A stretch of 64,000 nt of DNA from Acanthaster planci. Taxonomy: Eukaryota > Echinodermata > Asteroidea > Valvatida > Acanthasteridae. The stretch covers positions 964,015-1,028,014 of the forward strand of contig NW_019091412.1 of assembly GCF_001949145.1 (NCBI RefSeq), given 5' to 3'. The notes under the pieces were generated by a model. That model saw nothing but the letters and a program-made list of their open reading frames with translations. It did not search any database and was not told the origin of the DNA. Below, piece after piece: positions 24,001-45,200 of the stretch; positions within the stretch are counted from its first letter, which is position 1, and every line of letters begins with the position of its first letter. The position numbers were made by a program, and so were the translations under genes.

Positions 24001-27000
24001 AGACTGCTACTGCTAGCAGTAGTTGATGGAGAGTCACTCATGTCATCCTTGCTGCTTTTGGAGGTGGATGGTCTTGAGTTGAGATTGTCTTGTGTTGATG
24101 ACGTCTTAGATGAATCTTGATCGTCAGTTGGTAGAGGATCTAAACCTAAATTCCAATTGAAAAAAACACAAGGTTTAAAAAATCATGTCATTTCATGTAC
24201 TGACAGAAACTCTGTCCTTTTTTCTTGGAAGTTCAAAGGTATTTTGTGAACAGCATCATTTCTGGTTTTGAGACAATCACAAAGAGTCAAATAGCACATT
24301 AGATTTACGGACTATTCTTTATTTGATATGCAGATTATTCTTCACTAGTTATTAGACTTTTCTTTATTAAATCTGCAAACTATTCTCCATCAGATATGCG
24401 GACTATTCTCCATCAGATATGCGGACCATCCTCCATCAAATACATGTATGTGGACTATTCTCCATCATATACGCAGACTATTCTCCATCATATACGCAGA
24501 CTATTCTCCATCAGATATGCCGACTATTCTCCATCAGATATGCGGACTATTCTCCATCAGATATGCGGACTATTCTCCATCAGATATGCGGACTATTCTC
24601 CATCAGATATGGGGACCATCCTCCATCAGATATGCCGACTATTCTCCATCAGATATGCTGACTATTCTCCATCAAGTATGCGACTATTCTTCCGCAGACT
24701 CACCATACTCTTTTCTCAGATGATCAGGGATGACTGGTTCAAATCCTTCCTTTTCCGGAACGTCCTCAAATCCCTCCCCTTCACTATCAGAATCTCCGCC
24801 CCCATTGGCAGCCACTGCAGACTGCCTTTGTTGCTTGCTCGTCACCTTAGAATGGATGTCGAGTTCAGCGTACTTGGCTGCTGCATTCTTAAGAGCTTCC
24901 TTCAGATCCATGCATCTCTTAAGTTTATCCTCATGTTTGCCAGTTTTGATGAAAACCTGTGTGATAAAAATCCATCAACTTACAACTAAATAAGTGAATG
25001 ATATGAAAATGTTATCCATGAAATCTTGTTTATTTATTTCTCATCAGAGGTCTTCATTTATCTGGATCTCAAATGATCTGACAGCAAGAAATCCAGTTGA
25101 TTTTAGTAACTAATAAGCAATGAATGATTGACAGACTTTATGAAGCTGTTGGAGATGCACTTAATGCTTAGAGAAAGGACCCAAAATAAGCTTAAGTACC
25201 CAAATGCCAGCAAAGTTAGGTTTGACAATTTTTCAGAATCTGGTCTAGAGAGCTGGTCACCTCCATCCATGCAGCTAGATGAGGAAGGTATGAAGACTTG
25301 ATGAGACGATTCATGTCTTCTAACGTCACCAAGATGGCTTGATTGTCCTCATCCTCTTCCAACATGACACCATCTACAAGCAAAGTGACAAACAGGGTTG
25401 AAGAAAGGGGAAACAGGGGAGATTTTACATTGTATTACTGCTTTCACGTTTTATGTTTGGGGCAAAACAAAGTTCCCACTTTAGAATCAGAATAATAATA
25501 ATCAATAATAACTAGACCATTTATAGCATGCATAGTATCTGGAAAATACCATTCAAAGGGGCAGGTCTGGGAAAGTTAAAGATGGAAAGCAAGATTGAAA
25601 AGGTGTTTTTAGAATGAGTTTATAGCGTGAGAGATCATTTTCGTCCTTCAACGCGTCCAGCAAGGAATTCCAGAGACGCGCTGCAAACCTGGAAAAAGCC
25701 TGGTGTCTGTAGGTTGGGAACAAACAGAATGTGAGAAGATGACGATGACCTCAGGCCGGATCTCAGGTTGCGGTATTGCAGCATGTCCTGGATGTAAGAT
25801 GGGGCGAGGCCATGGAGGGCTTTGAAGGAGGCTACATGGAATTCAAAGAAATGTCCGTTCTAGTCTTTTACCTGTATTCACATTGATAGCAATGTTGAAA
25901 TTCCAAGAAGGCAGTCCATGCTGTTGAAGGAGGTCATCGTCCTTCCCATCATGGAGTGGGCTTGTGTGTCCATCTTTCTTCTCTACCAGGTGAGAGTTAC
26001 TACTGTCAATATCCCGACTGTCCTTCTTGGTATCGCCTTCACTTCTGTCACCTTGTTTTGGGGTTTTTAAACTGTCAACTTGTTTTGCATCCATTGGTCT
26101 AACTTCTGTAGTTCTGGTTTTATCTGAAACCCCCTCTGTATGAATCGGCTGATCCTTCTGTGTACTTGCCAGTGTGCCTGTTGAAGTTGATCCTATTTGC
26201 TCTGAAGGGGTGACTATCTCACTATAGCGGGTAGGGTGAGGTAGAAGCAGCTCAAAGCAGTTATCAATCTGCGTCAGGCATTCATTTATTTCAGGGATTG
26301 TCTCTGTAGACGAAAAATGCCTATTATGGTTAGTGAAACATCCAAAAACTGAAAGTTTACACATACAACCAATATCGATAGAATTTTTTGGTTACATGGT
26401 TTGTTACAAAGTTGACAAAGTTTCTATCGGGAAATGCACGGATCAGTATAGTAGAAAACCACTTGTGTACGTAGTCAGCCTCTGTCATCTTTATCTATCC
26501 CTTGAACTCACATCCATGCAAGCGTACTTACCATCCATGTCATTAAGTATCTTACTAACTTGTTGAGCCAGAGCCAGCTCAACTTTAGCTTGTCTAGCAG
26601 CTTGGGCACGCTGCTCTACTGCTGTCCTTGCTTCTAGATTGGCAAAATCAACCTGGAAAATCATCCCAAAAAAATCTAAGACATCAAACCTAGCCAAAAC
26701 TTTGGTCAAAACTTAAAGTTGCATTGCACAAGTGTACTACACTAGGCATTTACATCTTTATAATGTCATATACCATTTTGTTGTATTTGAGAAAGCCATA
26801 TCCCAGAGCCAGTTTCTTGTAGGCCTTTCCATACTTTGCATTCCATTCTTGAATTGCTTTTAATGTTTGCTCCTTCAGAAGGTTAGCAGCAGCACGAGGA
26901 GGTGGTAGAGGGGTATCACTATTGGTGCCCACAGTTAACTCCAGGAACTCCTTGATTAGGAAAGGATACAACAAGAAAAGTAATCTGTGTTGCCAAGACA

Positions 27001-28066
27001 CAAACAACGTCCTTGATTTAACTTACTAAATTAGATGTATTCTTAACGGGCTGGTTGGTTATTTTATTCATCCAGTAACTGAGCAAATTCCTTTCTTCTG
27101 AGTTTACTATTAGACTTCACCATTCAGCTTCTGGACAGTTTCTGTCCTCAAACAAGTTGGTCCCTAGCCATCCATTATCATTTTATTTACCTGCATGTCT
27201 GCTACAAGAAGTTCTCGAAAGCGATGTGAGCGATTGAAAAGCTCATTCATTATCTGGAAGGAGGAGAGACGGATTTCAGCGTGTTCCTCTGCTAGCTGAT
27301 TAGACAATAAGTTAAAGGCATGCTCCACGTAGGCATCTGATGTCCTGTGATGAAAAAACAGTAACCAACTGTATTCTAGTAGCCTTGGGATGAAAACTTA
27401 AAAACAAAGTTAACAAATTTCAGTGATATCCCTTGTTCTTAGAAACTGAGACAGGTGTTCTAATTATTTTAAATCCAATGCAAAATTAACCGTAATGTCC
27501 TACAGATTTTTACAAGGAGCCTTCTTTAAGCTTAAAAATTCTTGCCCCCTAGACTTGCATGCAAACCCCTAAAAACACAGTTTTGAACTAAAAGAAGTCC
27601 AATACACATGCATTCACTAGACATGTATGTGTGCACACTGACAGCCATGTCACTTCTCAGCAGAAGACTATTTTCAGGATTTCTCTGAAATTGGGATGAA
27701 TTTGACCAAATTTTTGATTGGTACTTACACTTGTTACGTCAGCAAGTGCAAGATTTTTGAAATGCAGTGAATGAAAAATGTTTTCATATTTTAAAGCCAT
27801 AATTCATGGCACAATTGGGCTTCCTTTCTATCGTTTCCTCAGAAGAACCCTGTGGTTCTTGGCCAAGCTTGTTAACTTGCACAAACTGCTCACCTGCAGA
27901 TTCTCTTGAGTTGTTTCAGAGATTTATCTTCTAGACTTGGCCTCCCTGAATGTGTCATTTCTTCAACAATTTTCTCCAGTTCTTCACAGAGGGTGCTGTC
28001 TAGCTGGTCTTGCCCAGAGGGTCTGGTGCCTTCTTTTCCAGATTTTGAAGGAAGTGGTGAACTCAT
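21067..28066 (-). CDS. UVSSA: UV-stimulated scaffold protein A (UVSSA), 14 exons
   Basis: Exons in transcript order: 28066-27894, 27344-27191, 26950-26774, 26652-26532, 26303-25872, 25373-25261, 24956-24704, 24145-23860, 23564-23400, 22862-22802, 22598-22476, 22219-22117, 21711-21513, 21157-21067. Total 2451 bases, 816 residues (human 709), all phases consistent. The N-terminal VHS-like domain includes [18 protein letters not shown] and LGYGFLKYN. An acidic block carries [12 protein letters not shown] with F453, V456 and K459. These match the human residues that bind the TFIIH p62 subunit (F408, V411) and the ubiquitinated Lys414. The C-terminal DUF2043 domain has a probable zinc site, C669, C679, C687 and H690. 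UVSSA is recruited to stalled RNA polymerase II with CSA/CSB, brings USP7 and TFIIH, and drives transcription-coupled repair. The extra length is mainly a low-complexity linker in exon 5. An upstream in-frame Met at 28093 is an alternative start. Confidence 0.95.
24360..24690. repeat. Minisatellite, ~23-bp unit, in UVSSA intron 7
   Basis: The unit GGACTATTCTCCATCAGATAT plus GC repeats about 14 times with small changes (GGACCATCCTCC, CATATACGCAGAC variants). Weaker copies extend back to about 24,300. The array stops only about 14 bases from the 5' splice site of UVSSA exon 7 (24,704-24,956, minus strand), so in the transcript it lies just inside the start of the intron. Its reading frames are open in all phases, which produces spurious ORFs. 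Confidence 0.95.
25590..25852 (-). mobile_element. LINE reverse-transcriptase C-terminal remnant in UVSSA intron 5
   Basis: Read on the minus strand, one frame gives [18 protein letters not shown] followed by an LRSGLRSS segment. After a frame change another gives [16 protein letters not shown] and [12 protein letters not shown]. This is the conserved end of CR1/Jockey-type reverse transcriptases ([27 protein letters not shown]). It is frameshifted and truncated, so it is dead. It differs from the remnant near 2.4 kb. Confidence 0.8.
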
Positions 28067-29247
28067 GATGGATTGAGACTCTGCTACAATCATAAATCAT
28101 ATGCAAATGAATTTCAAGGAATAACAAAACACGTAAAAGGAAAATCTGCAGTAGAAAACAACATTAAAATAAAAGTGCATTTTAATATGAAACTAGAGTC
28201 TAATAAAAGAGGTGACACTTCCCTGAGCTACCCACATTACACCGGGCAGGGGCGGGCATCTGGGACATTTGCAAAATGGTGGTTAGCAACCATACCGTGC
28301 TGATTAAAACAAATGCGACATGCGCAACGTAATGATTGAGTAGCCTGATCTTCTTACTGGCTGGTTCACGCGCATTACCATGGTTGCAGTTGTTTTCATT
28401 GGTGCAGTGTGGTTGCTATCTCTCATTTTGCAAAAGTCCTGAATGTCCACCCCGGCCGCAGCCCGGCCTATTATTGGTGAGAGCAGCAGAAACTCAGGAT
28501 GTGCACCTTCTTTTTTTAATTTGAGATTTATTGAAAAAAAATTAAAACCAGCTTGTTCTTTTTAGATGTTTTACCCAGACAAGTGAAAAGTCCTGCATTG
28601 CAACTGGTGTACACATTTCTTCAATAGAAAATATGTGTAATAGCACAACTGGTGAAGGTAGAATTGCGAAGTAATCCCGAACAACTATGTCGTAAAAGCC
28701 TCGTAAAAGTAATTTTATCCACATTTCAACAGACAGAAAACTATTTGAATCATAATTTAAAGCTTGATGTTCCTTCGTACCCTGCACAACATGGCATGAG
28801 GGCTTCAAATGTCAAATCAAACTTCGGACAGTCAGAAAAAGACACTGGCGCGATTGCACAGTCATCGCGACATAAACAACACTTCGCCGCTACAGTACCG
28901 AATTTTATTGGTTTCATACGACGATAGCAAGACATCAGCATATCATTAAACACACTCGGTGCACGTCCGTAAGACGCGTAGAAAATACATCCAGTTGCTG
29001 CAATAGCCTTCCCGTCGTGCAACGTTCGATCAGAGTGCTGCAATGTGATTGGTCAATTTATTTAAAGCGTCAATTTCAACACACACATGATAGTCAATTC
29101 GAACAGGAAACAGTTTTCTTGACAAACATTTCTTTTGGAAAATACTGGTTACTGTTTCGTTACTTTGACATCCATAAGGTACAGGCTTCATTCCGAAAGG
29201 AAGTTGTAGGTGATTGCAGCTTTTTGTGACTCATCGGTTCGAGAAAA
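28067..29247. promoter_or_regulatory. Divergent promoter region shared by UVSSA (-) and KIF11 (+)
   Basis: The two start codons are 1.2 kb apart and point away from each other. On the plus strand ATTGG (an inverted CCAAT box, NF-Y type) occurs near 28,396, 28,466, 28,905 and at 29048-29052. Downstream of the last one are TTTAAA (29061-29066) and TTCGAA (29098-29103), both listed variants of the CHR element of G2/M genes. A CCAAT plus CHR arrangement is typical of kinesin and other mitotic promoters. These motifs are short, so the functional reading is inference. A 97-codon minus frame at 28,750-29,043 is not recognisable. Confidence 0.4.
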
Positions 29248-39544
<10,297 letters not shown>

Positions 39545-41160
39545 CCTCATTACTGATGCAATCACAAGAACTGAATGTCAAGAACTGTTTGCAGCATGGC
39601 ATGAGGTGATTGGATGTGTGATCAGGAACGATACGGTTCATTGCAAGTAATCAGACGAAATGTTGCATGAAACTGTATGACTTGGCAAATTGTGAGCATT
39701 TTCCCTGAAAAAGGCAGATGGATAACAATCTTAGATGATTTTTGTACTTTTCAAAAGTTGACGGGATCTATCTGATAGAATGTATTATACAACTGTAAAG
39801 TAATAACTTGATTCGTTGGATTTAACTTGTAGGTTTATTTGTAGTTCACCTTTAATATTTACTCCGTGGGAAAAGCCTAGTACTTGATACGCCATAAGTA
39901 AGGTCTTTGGGAAATTGTTTGCCAGGAATATTTTTTATTTTCATTTCTATGAAAAGATAATGATATTGATTCTGTCTCCGCACCAATTGCAATTTCATTC
40001 ACAATGAAATTTGATATTAGCAAGTGCTTGAGTAATGCTTTTTCTTAATCTTTATCATGTCTCTAGTTGCCAGTGTCTTTACAGAGCTCATTTTGAACTA
40101 ATTGTTGCAGGTGGATTGAAACTGAGTACAATGTACTTTTGTTAAAAACATCTTGAACTAGAAGCTCCCTTTCAGTAGACCAACTCTTTACTTGCATTGT
40201 AATTCAACTGTTTAAAACATCAGTTCTACCGAGTGTATAAAATTATAACCAACATCTTCAAAATTGTTTGTAACCACTGTATACATGTATAATTAGACTT
40301 CTCCTCCAACCAGCTGATTCTCACAGCCACTTCTTACGCATGCTACTGGAAATTGAAAGATCTTGTGCAAAATTTGGTGTAGCTTTAAGTTTCCTGAATT
40401 CTAACATACATTGTCATGTTAACACTGAATTCTGTGTACACGGCATAAGCACCCAAGGTAATGTACATTTGTTGTGTTCATTTCACCCATTTCTTAAACA
40501 ATGTACATTTATAGATTGTGAGCTAGCTAATATGCTTTATAAACCAGGACACGTCTTACTTTCCATATCCTTTGTCCCCGACGCCATTTCTTGATTTGAG
40601 GTACCGGTCACTTTAAGTAAATAATCAGGTGAGAACACAACATTAAAGATCAAACAAAAGAGACAGTTATCCCCTGTCATCAACTTTTATTTCCCCAACT
40701 TTTCGCTGTACATTTGCCAGAAAAATGAACTGCAGTAATGCTTAGCCCTCAGCTCCAATTAAGTATTTTCCAATGTGAAATCAAAGGTGTCTATTGTACT
40801 AATGGAACATCTCCAAAATTAATTTAAAGTCCAAAAGTTTTGCTGTTTACCTATATATTTGACGTGCATAAGAAATGTTGCAAGTAGAACCCCCCATCAA
40901 GAGTTATTTAAGTAGACTTTTTAGACACTTCAAGATTTTTTCTAAAAGTAACAATACCTTTCCTTATGAATTATTTCCAATGATTTCAAGCTTGAAATAG
41001 CTAAACCCAAACCCCGAATCAATGACTGAAAAATCCAGAATAAGAAACTTCATAAAAGTACATTGCAATGGTGCCATACTTGAGGTTTTTGAACTCTGAA
41101 AGTGATTATGGAAAAATGTAACCTTATACTGGTGCCCACATTCCTGAACTCTATTTTTTT
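39545..41160. other. 3' flank of KIF11
   Basis: AT-rich DNA with no recognisable exon. I saw no AATAAA in the first kilobase after the KIF11 stop; ATTAAA occurs near 40,644 and AATAAA near 41,677, so the 3' end of the transcript cannot be placed. Confidence 0.35.
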
Positions 41161-41451
41161 TATCAGTTCTCTTATGAAATGAGCATTCCTAAATGATTCA
41201 ATTTAATTGCCATGATGCTCTGTATGAAATTTTGAAAATTGATCAGTTTTGAAATTGAAAGAATTATCAGTTCTCTTATGAAATGAACATTCCTAAATGA
41301 TTCAATTTAATTGCCATGATGCTCTATATGAAATTTTGAAAATTGAACAGTTTTGAAATTGAAAGAATTATCAGTTCTCTTATGAAATGAACATTCCTAA
41401 ATGATTCAATTTAATTGCCATGATGCCCTATATGAAATTTTGAAAATTGAT
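41161..41451. repeat. Tandem repeat, about 2.8 x 104 bp
   Basis: TATCAGTTCTCTTATGAAAT starts at 41161, 41265 and 41369, a constant 104-base period. Copies differ by only a few single-base changes (for example GAGCATT/GAACATT, GATCAG/GAACAG). The third copy breaks off after TTGAAAATTGAT. The open frame running through it (41,401-41,682) is probably fortuitous. Confidence 0.95.
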
Positions 41452-41459
41452 AGAAATAT

Positions 41460-42211
41460 TGAAGGATTTAAGAAAATTGATACAATTCAGATGGAAAATG
41501 ATATTGCCAAGTATGTAATTCCAAAAGCTGAAGTGATGCTTGGAGTCGTTATTAATTTAAAAGTTGCCTCGATATTGTATCTCCATTTGGTAACCCCCAA
41601 TACAATTCCAAGTAAGTATCTACCAAAGCTACAATGCTATTCTGATTTACAACTTGATGAAATCTCCCTCTTTTTAAAATAAATTTCAAGTTGAGAATTG
41701 AGAGTATGGTTGGATGATTAATATGTTTGAGGTAATTACAGTGTAATGATTCTCCTTCAAAAACAAATGTATTAATGGTAGTTGTAACGATGACAAGCTT
41801 TGGATGTTTAGATTTATGATAAATTAGAAAAATTACTCTGTGATGAAAATCCTAATAAAAGTGCATTTTGTACCTTTCCCTGCAGTAATTTTCTGTTAAA
41901 CACTCAGAATAACGATGGTGAATGACCCCAACCTCTGCCTTTTTTTTAGCTGTAATTTTTGTTTTTTTTTTCATTTTTTAAATTTAGTTTAAACATGCTG
42001 TAAGTATAGGAACTTACATTATTACTACAAATCCTTCAGATTATCTTGTTGAATGCATGCCCAAAAACTAGGGATTTCCTGAAATATGATGGTTATGTTT
42101 CAAAGCCAGACTTGAATCACAGAGACTTTTCCTGAATGTTTTGCAAGTATTTGTGAGATTATGCATTCCTCAAATAATCTGATCATGATCTTCTAGATAT
42201 GTGTAGTGAGC
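41460..42211. other. Intergenic region between KIF11 and the polycystin-like gene
   Basis: Low-complexity AT-rich DNA. Two plus-strand AATAAA motifs (near 41,677 and 41,855) could serve KIF11. No coding exon is seen. Confidence 0.35.
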
Positions 42212-45200
42212 TTAGTGAATGACTGAATAAGGCTTTGGTTTAGCCTCGTTGTAGTTGTTGTACCACCTGACAAGTGTCATGATAGCAGCCTTGATTGTGT
42301 CCAAGATGACAGCCTGGATGACAATGGCAATGATGGAAGTTGTGACCCACGTCCAGAGAGTATTCCAGCAGAGACCATGGAAGGATAAGACGGACCACAG
42401 TAAGGCAAACACACAAGATGCTATGAGTAGGATGTGAAGGACAAGGAACATAACTGGCTGGGAGACATGGCAGCAGACTCCGGGTGGAGTTGGAGTACTG
42501 GCTGGCTCAACATTGTGCATGGTTTGATAGTAGTTGTAGCGATTCCAGCGAGGATTCTCCTCGTCATCAGCCATTGTGAATTCACTGCTGGCGGTGGTAC
42601 TGTTGCTGCTGATGCTTGTTTTGCTGCAAGTGTTTCCATCACTGGCAAACTCTTTACTGCTAATGATGCTCTTGTGCCCGTAGGTTTCTTTACTGCTGGA
42701 AATATCTTTCTTGCCACGGGTGTCTTCAGTGGTGCTGGTATCTTGGCTGGTGCAGATTCTATTGCTGCTGCTGCTGATGCCCAGGCTGCTAGAGAACCCC
42801 TCACTGCTGGTTGACTTTGGAATGACTGAAGAGGAGCCAGATGATGTTTGGTTGCTCTCAAAGGACAGACACTCCTCAGAGGATGTACTTGGCGGCATGG
42901 TTGATGATGAAGGGTCCATGTTGATTACTGCAGTGTCAATGCTGTTGTTGTTCCTGTTGGTGGTGTCAGGAGTGGTGTTTACTTCCATGCAAGGTGCAAG
43001 GTGTTGGCCAGGAGCACTGTGTGATGTCATGCTGGTCCAGCTCACTGAGGATACAACACTGATGGCCTCAGGTTGATACTCAATCAAGTGGCTCGATGAC
43101 TGAAAGATAGATCCTTTGAGATGGTCATTAGTCACCTCTTCGTTGATGCTTTCACCATTGAAGGTATTTGGCAAAGTCATGTTGGCATTTTCTGGAGAGA
43201 AGCTCTTCTGTTTGGTGTCACATTTGGTCTCTTCCTCAATTTGGATGATACTGCTTTCCCTGGTGATGTCATGACCATGATGCTGGTATTTGTTCTGAAC
43301 TGAAGTCTTCATGGCAGCCTCATCCTCTGTCACTTCCAGCTTATAATTATCACCAACATCAGCCCTAGGGTTGGAGCGCAACCCTGCCAACCACTTTCTG
43401 AAGTTGAAGAACAAAGGCTTGCGGCTACTGCTGTTTTTTATGGTCACACTTGGCATTTCAAACTCCGTGGGCAGGCTGATGATGTAGTCAGAACCGGTTG
43501 TAATTGGACTGTGTGGTGTTTTTATGATTGCACCCATCTTAGGTTGTGATTTTGACTCGTCGATCGACAGGTTTGGCTTGTCTTCAGTTAGTTGATGAGC
43601 TGCAAACTTGACTTTCAGCAGGAGTTCATCCCAGGTCTTAGTCTCACGATGCGGCAAGATGACTACTCTGCCTTTGCCCATATCACTGAACCTGTTGATG
43701 TAGTTCTTGGTACGAAGCACTTGGGCTAATTTGATTTCTGGGTCAAGAAGGGCATCGGTGTACTTTATGAATTTCTCTTGAGCACTGATGTCTTCTTGCG
43801 TTATCTTATCCTCAAGATGTTTGCTGTCTTCACACCGATCACCTGCGTCCTGTTTGCAAGTTGCCTTGTGTTTTTTCTCAAGACGTTCAAAGTCAGATGT
43901 AGCTCTTGAGATGGAGCCAGGTAGGTGTGAAGGCTCCTTGGAGGAAGGTGCTGATGGTGCAGTAAGGTCCACATTGTCAAGATTGTCATTGTCAGATGCT
44001 TTATGTTTGATTGCTCCATTGGAGTGGTAAGGAGATGACTCATCCTGTAGTTGGTTGGAGATAATGGATGATGACTCTGTGATGACTGATGAATCGCTGA
44101 TGGATGCAGATTCACTGGAATCACTGGATGAAGATATGGAGAGATCTGCCAAGGTTGGGTTGCTGCTCAGAGAACTTCTAGAACTACCTGCTGAATCAAG
44201 GCTAGAGCTGGAATAGGCATACCCTGGACGAATGAAGCTTCCATGCTTATAGAACTTGTAACCAGCTGATGTGTTTTCTCCTGAACAGCCAGCTTCTGGG
44301 TCATAATATCTGCTCCCGGTGGTCCGATGGCATACAGGACACTTGTGGCAAGTCAACTTGTGATGGCATTCTAGCTGGTCAGCAGGACAGATGGACTGGT
44401 TGTCTCCATAAATGTCATCAGAAATGGTGTTTGCTACATGACAGCTGGAGGTGGAAACTGCCTTGGTGCTAATATTTCCATTCAAACTTCCACTTACAGA
44501 GTGCCTTGCTGGAATGCCGTTGTTGACAGAACTGTAATCAATGGTGTTGAAATTGGGTTTGGTACACGTCTTGATCGGTGACATATTCTCAATCTTTTGC
44601 TTGTAGATGCCGTGGCCATTGATCACAGTCCACTGAGAATACGTAATAAAAGCTGCATGACATGCATTATTCTTGTCATACTTGATGTTGTCAGCTACAT
44701 TCATCATTTTGTAGGCTTCACTGGGAGTGGAACATTGCCTGCTGATCTTATTGAAGCATGATGAAGTAGTAGTCTTGTTTTGTTGGTCGGTATTTCCTCT
44801 TGGCCTGCTTCCCTGCTGCAGCAGCTCTGGAGCACTGATGGAGAGACGAGGTAAGCCTTCCTCCACACTCTTAAGACTACCCCCGAAGAAGTCTCCAGCT
44901 GCGGACTGAACATGAGCAGGTTGCATACCATCCATAAGTCGGTTTCCGTTCCGGAGTCTGGGAGATATACAAGGCAGATGCAATGACCAGATGGTAGGTG
45001 CGCCTCTGAAGATTATCTCCACAATTCCAAGCAATGAGAAAACCACCACGCCAGCCACAATGGCTCTAATCAATATGGCCGCATTGATGGTGAAATCTGC
45101 TAAGCTCATCAAGATGGAATCCTCAATGGACTGATCCAAGGACAACCTTGACACAACCTGTGCTGCAATCATGGTGTAACTAATGCAGACAAACAAGCAG

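Noticed and set aside
24396-24989. Overlapping plus-strand ORFs of 80-197 codons rich in [18 protein letters not shown]
   Set aside because: They read through the 23-bp minisatellite and then antisense to UVSSA exon 7.
28750-29043. 97-codon Cys-containing minus ORF in the UVSSA/KIF11 promoter
   Set aside because: No recognisable family; it overlaps the expected promoter and leader sequences.
41401-41682. 93-codon plus ORF
   Set aside because: It begins inside a tandem repeat in AT-rich DNA and has no recognisable homology.
42421-42861. Ala/Pro-rich ORFs of 121-146 codons overlapping the polycystin-like exon
   Set aside because: They are other-frame shadows of its Ser-rich loop.
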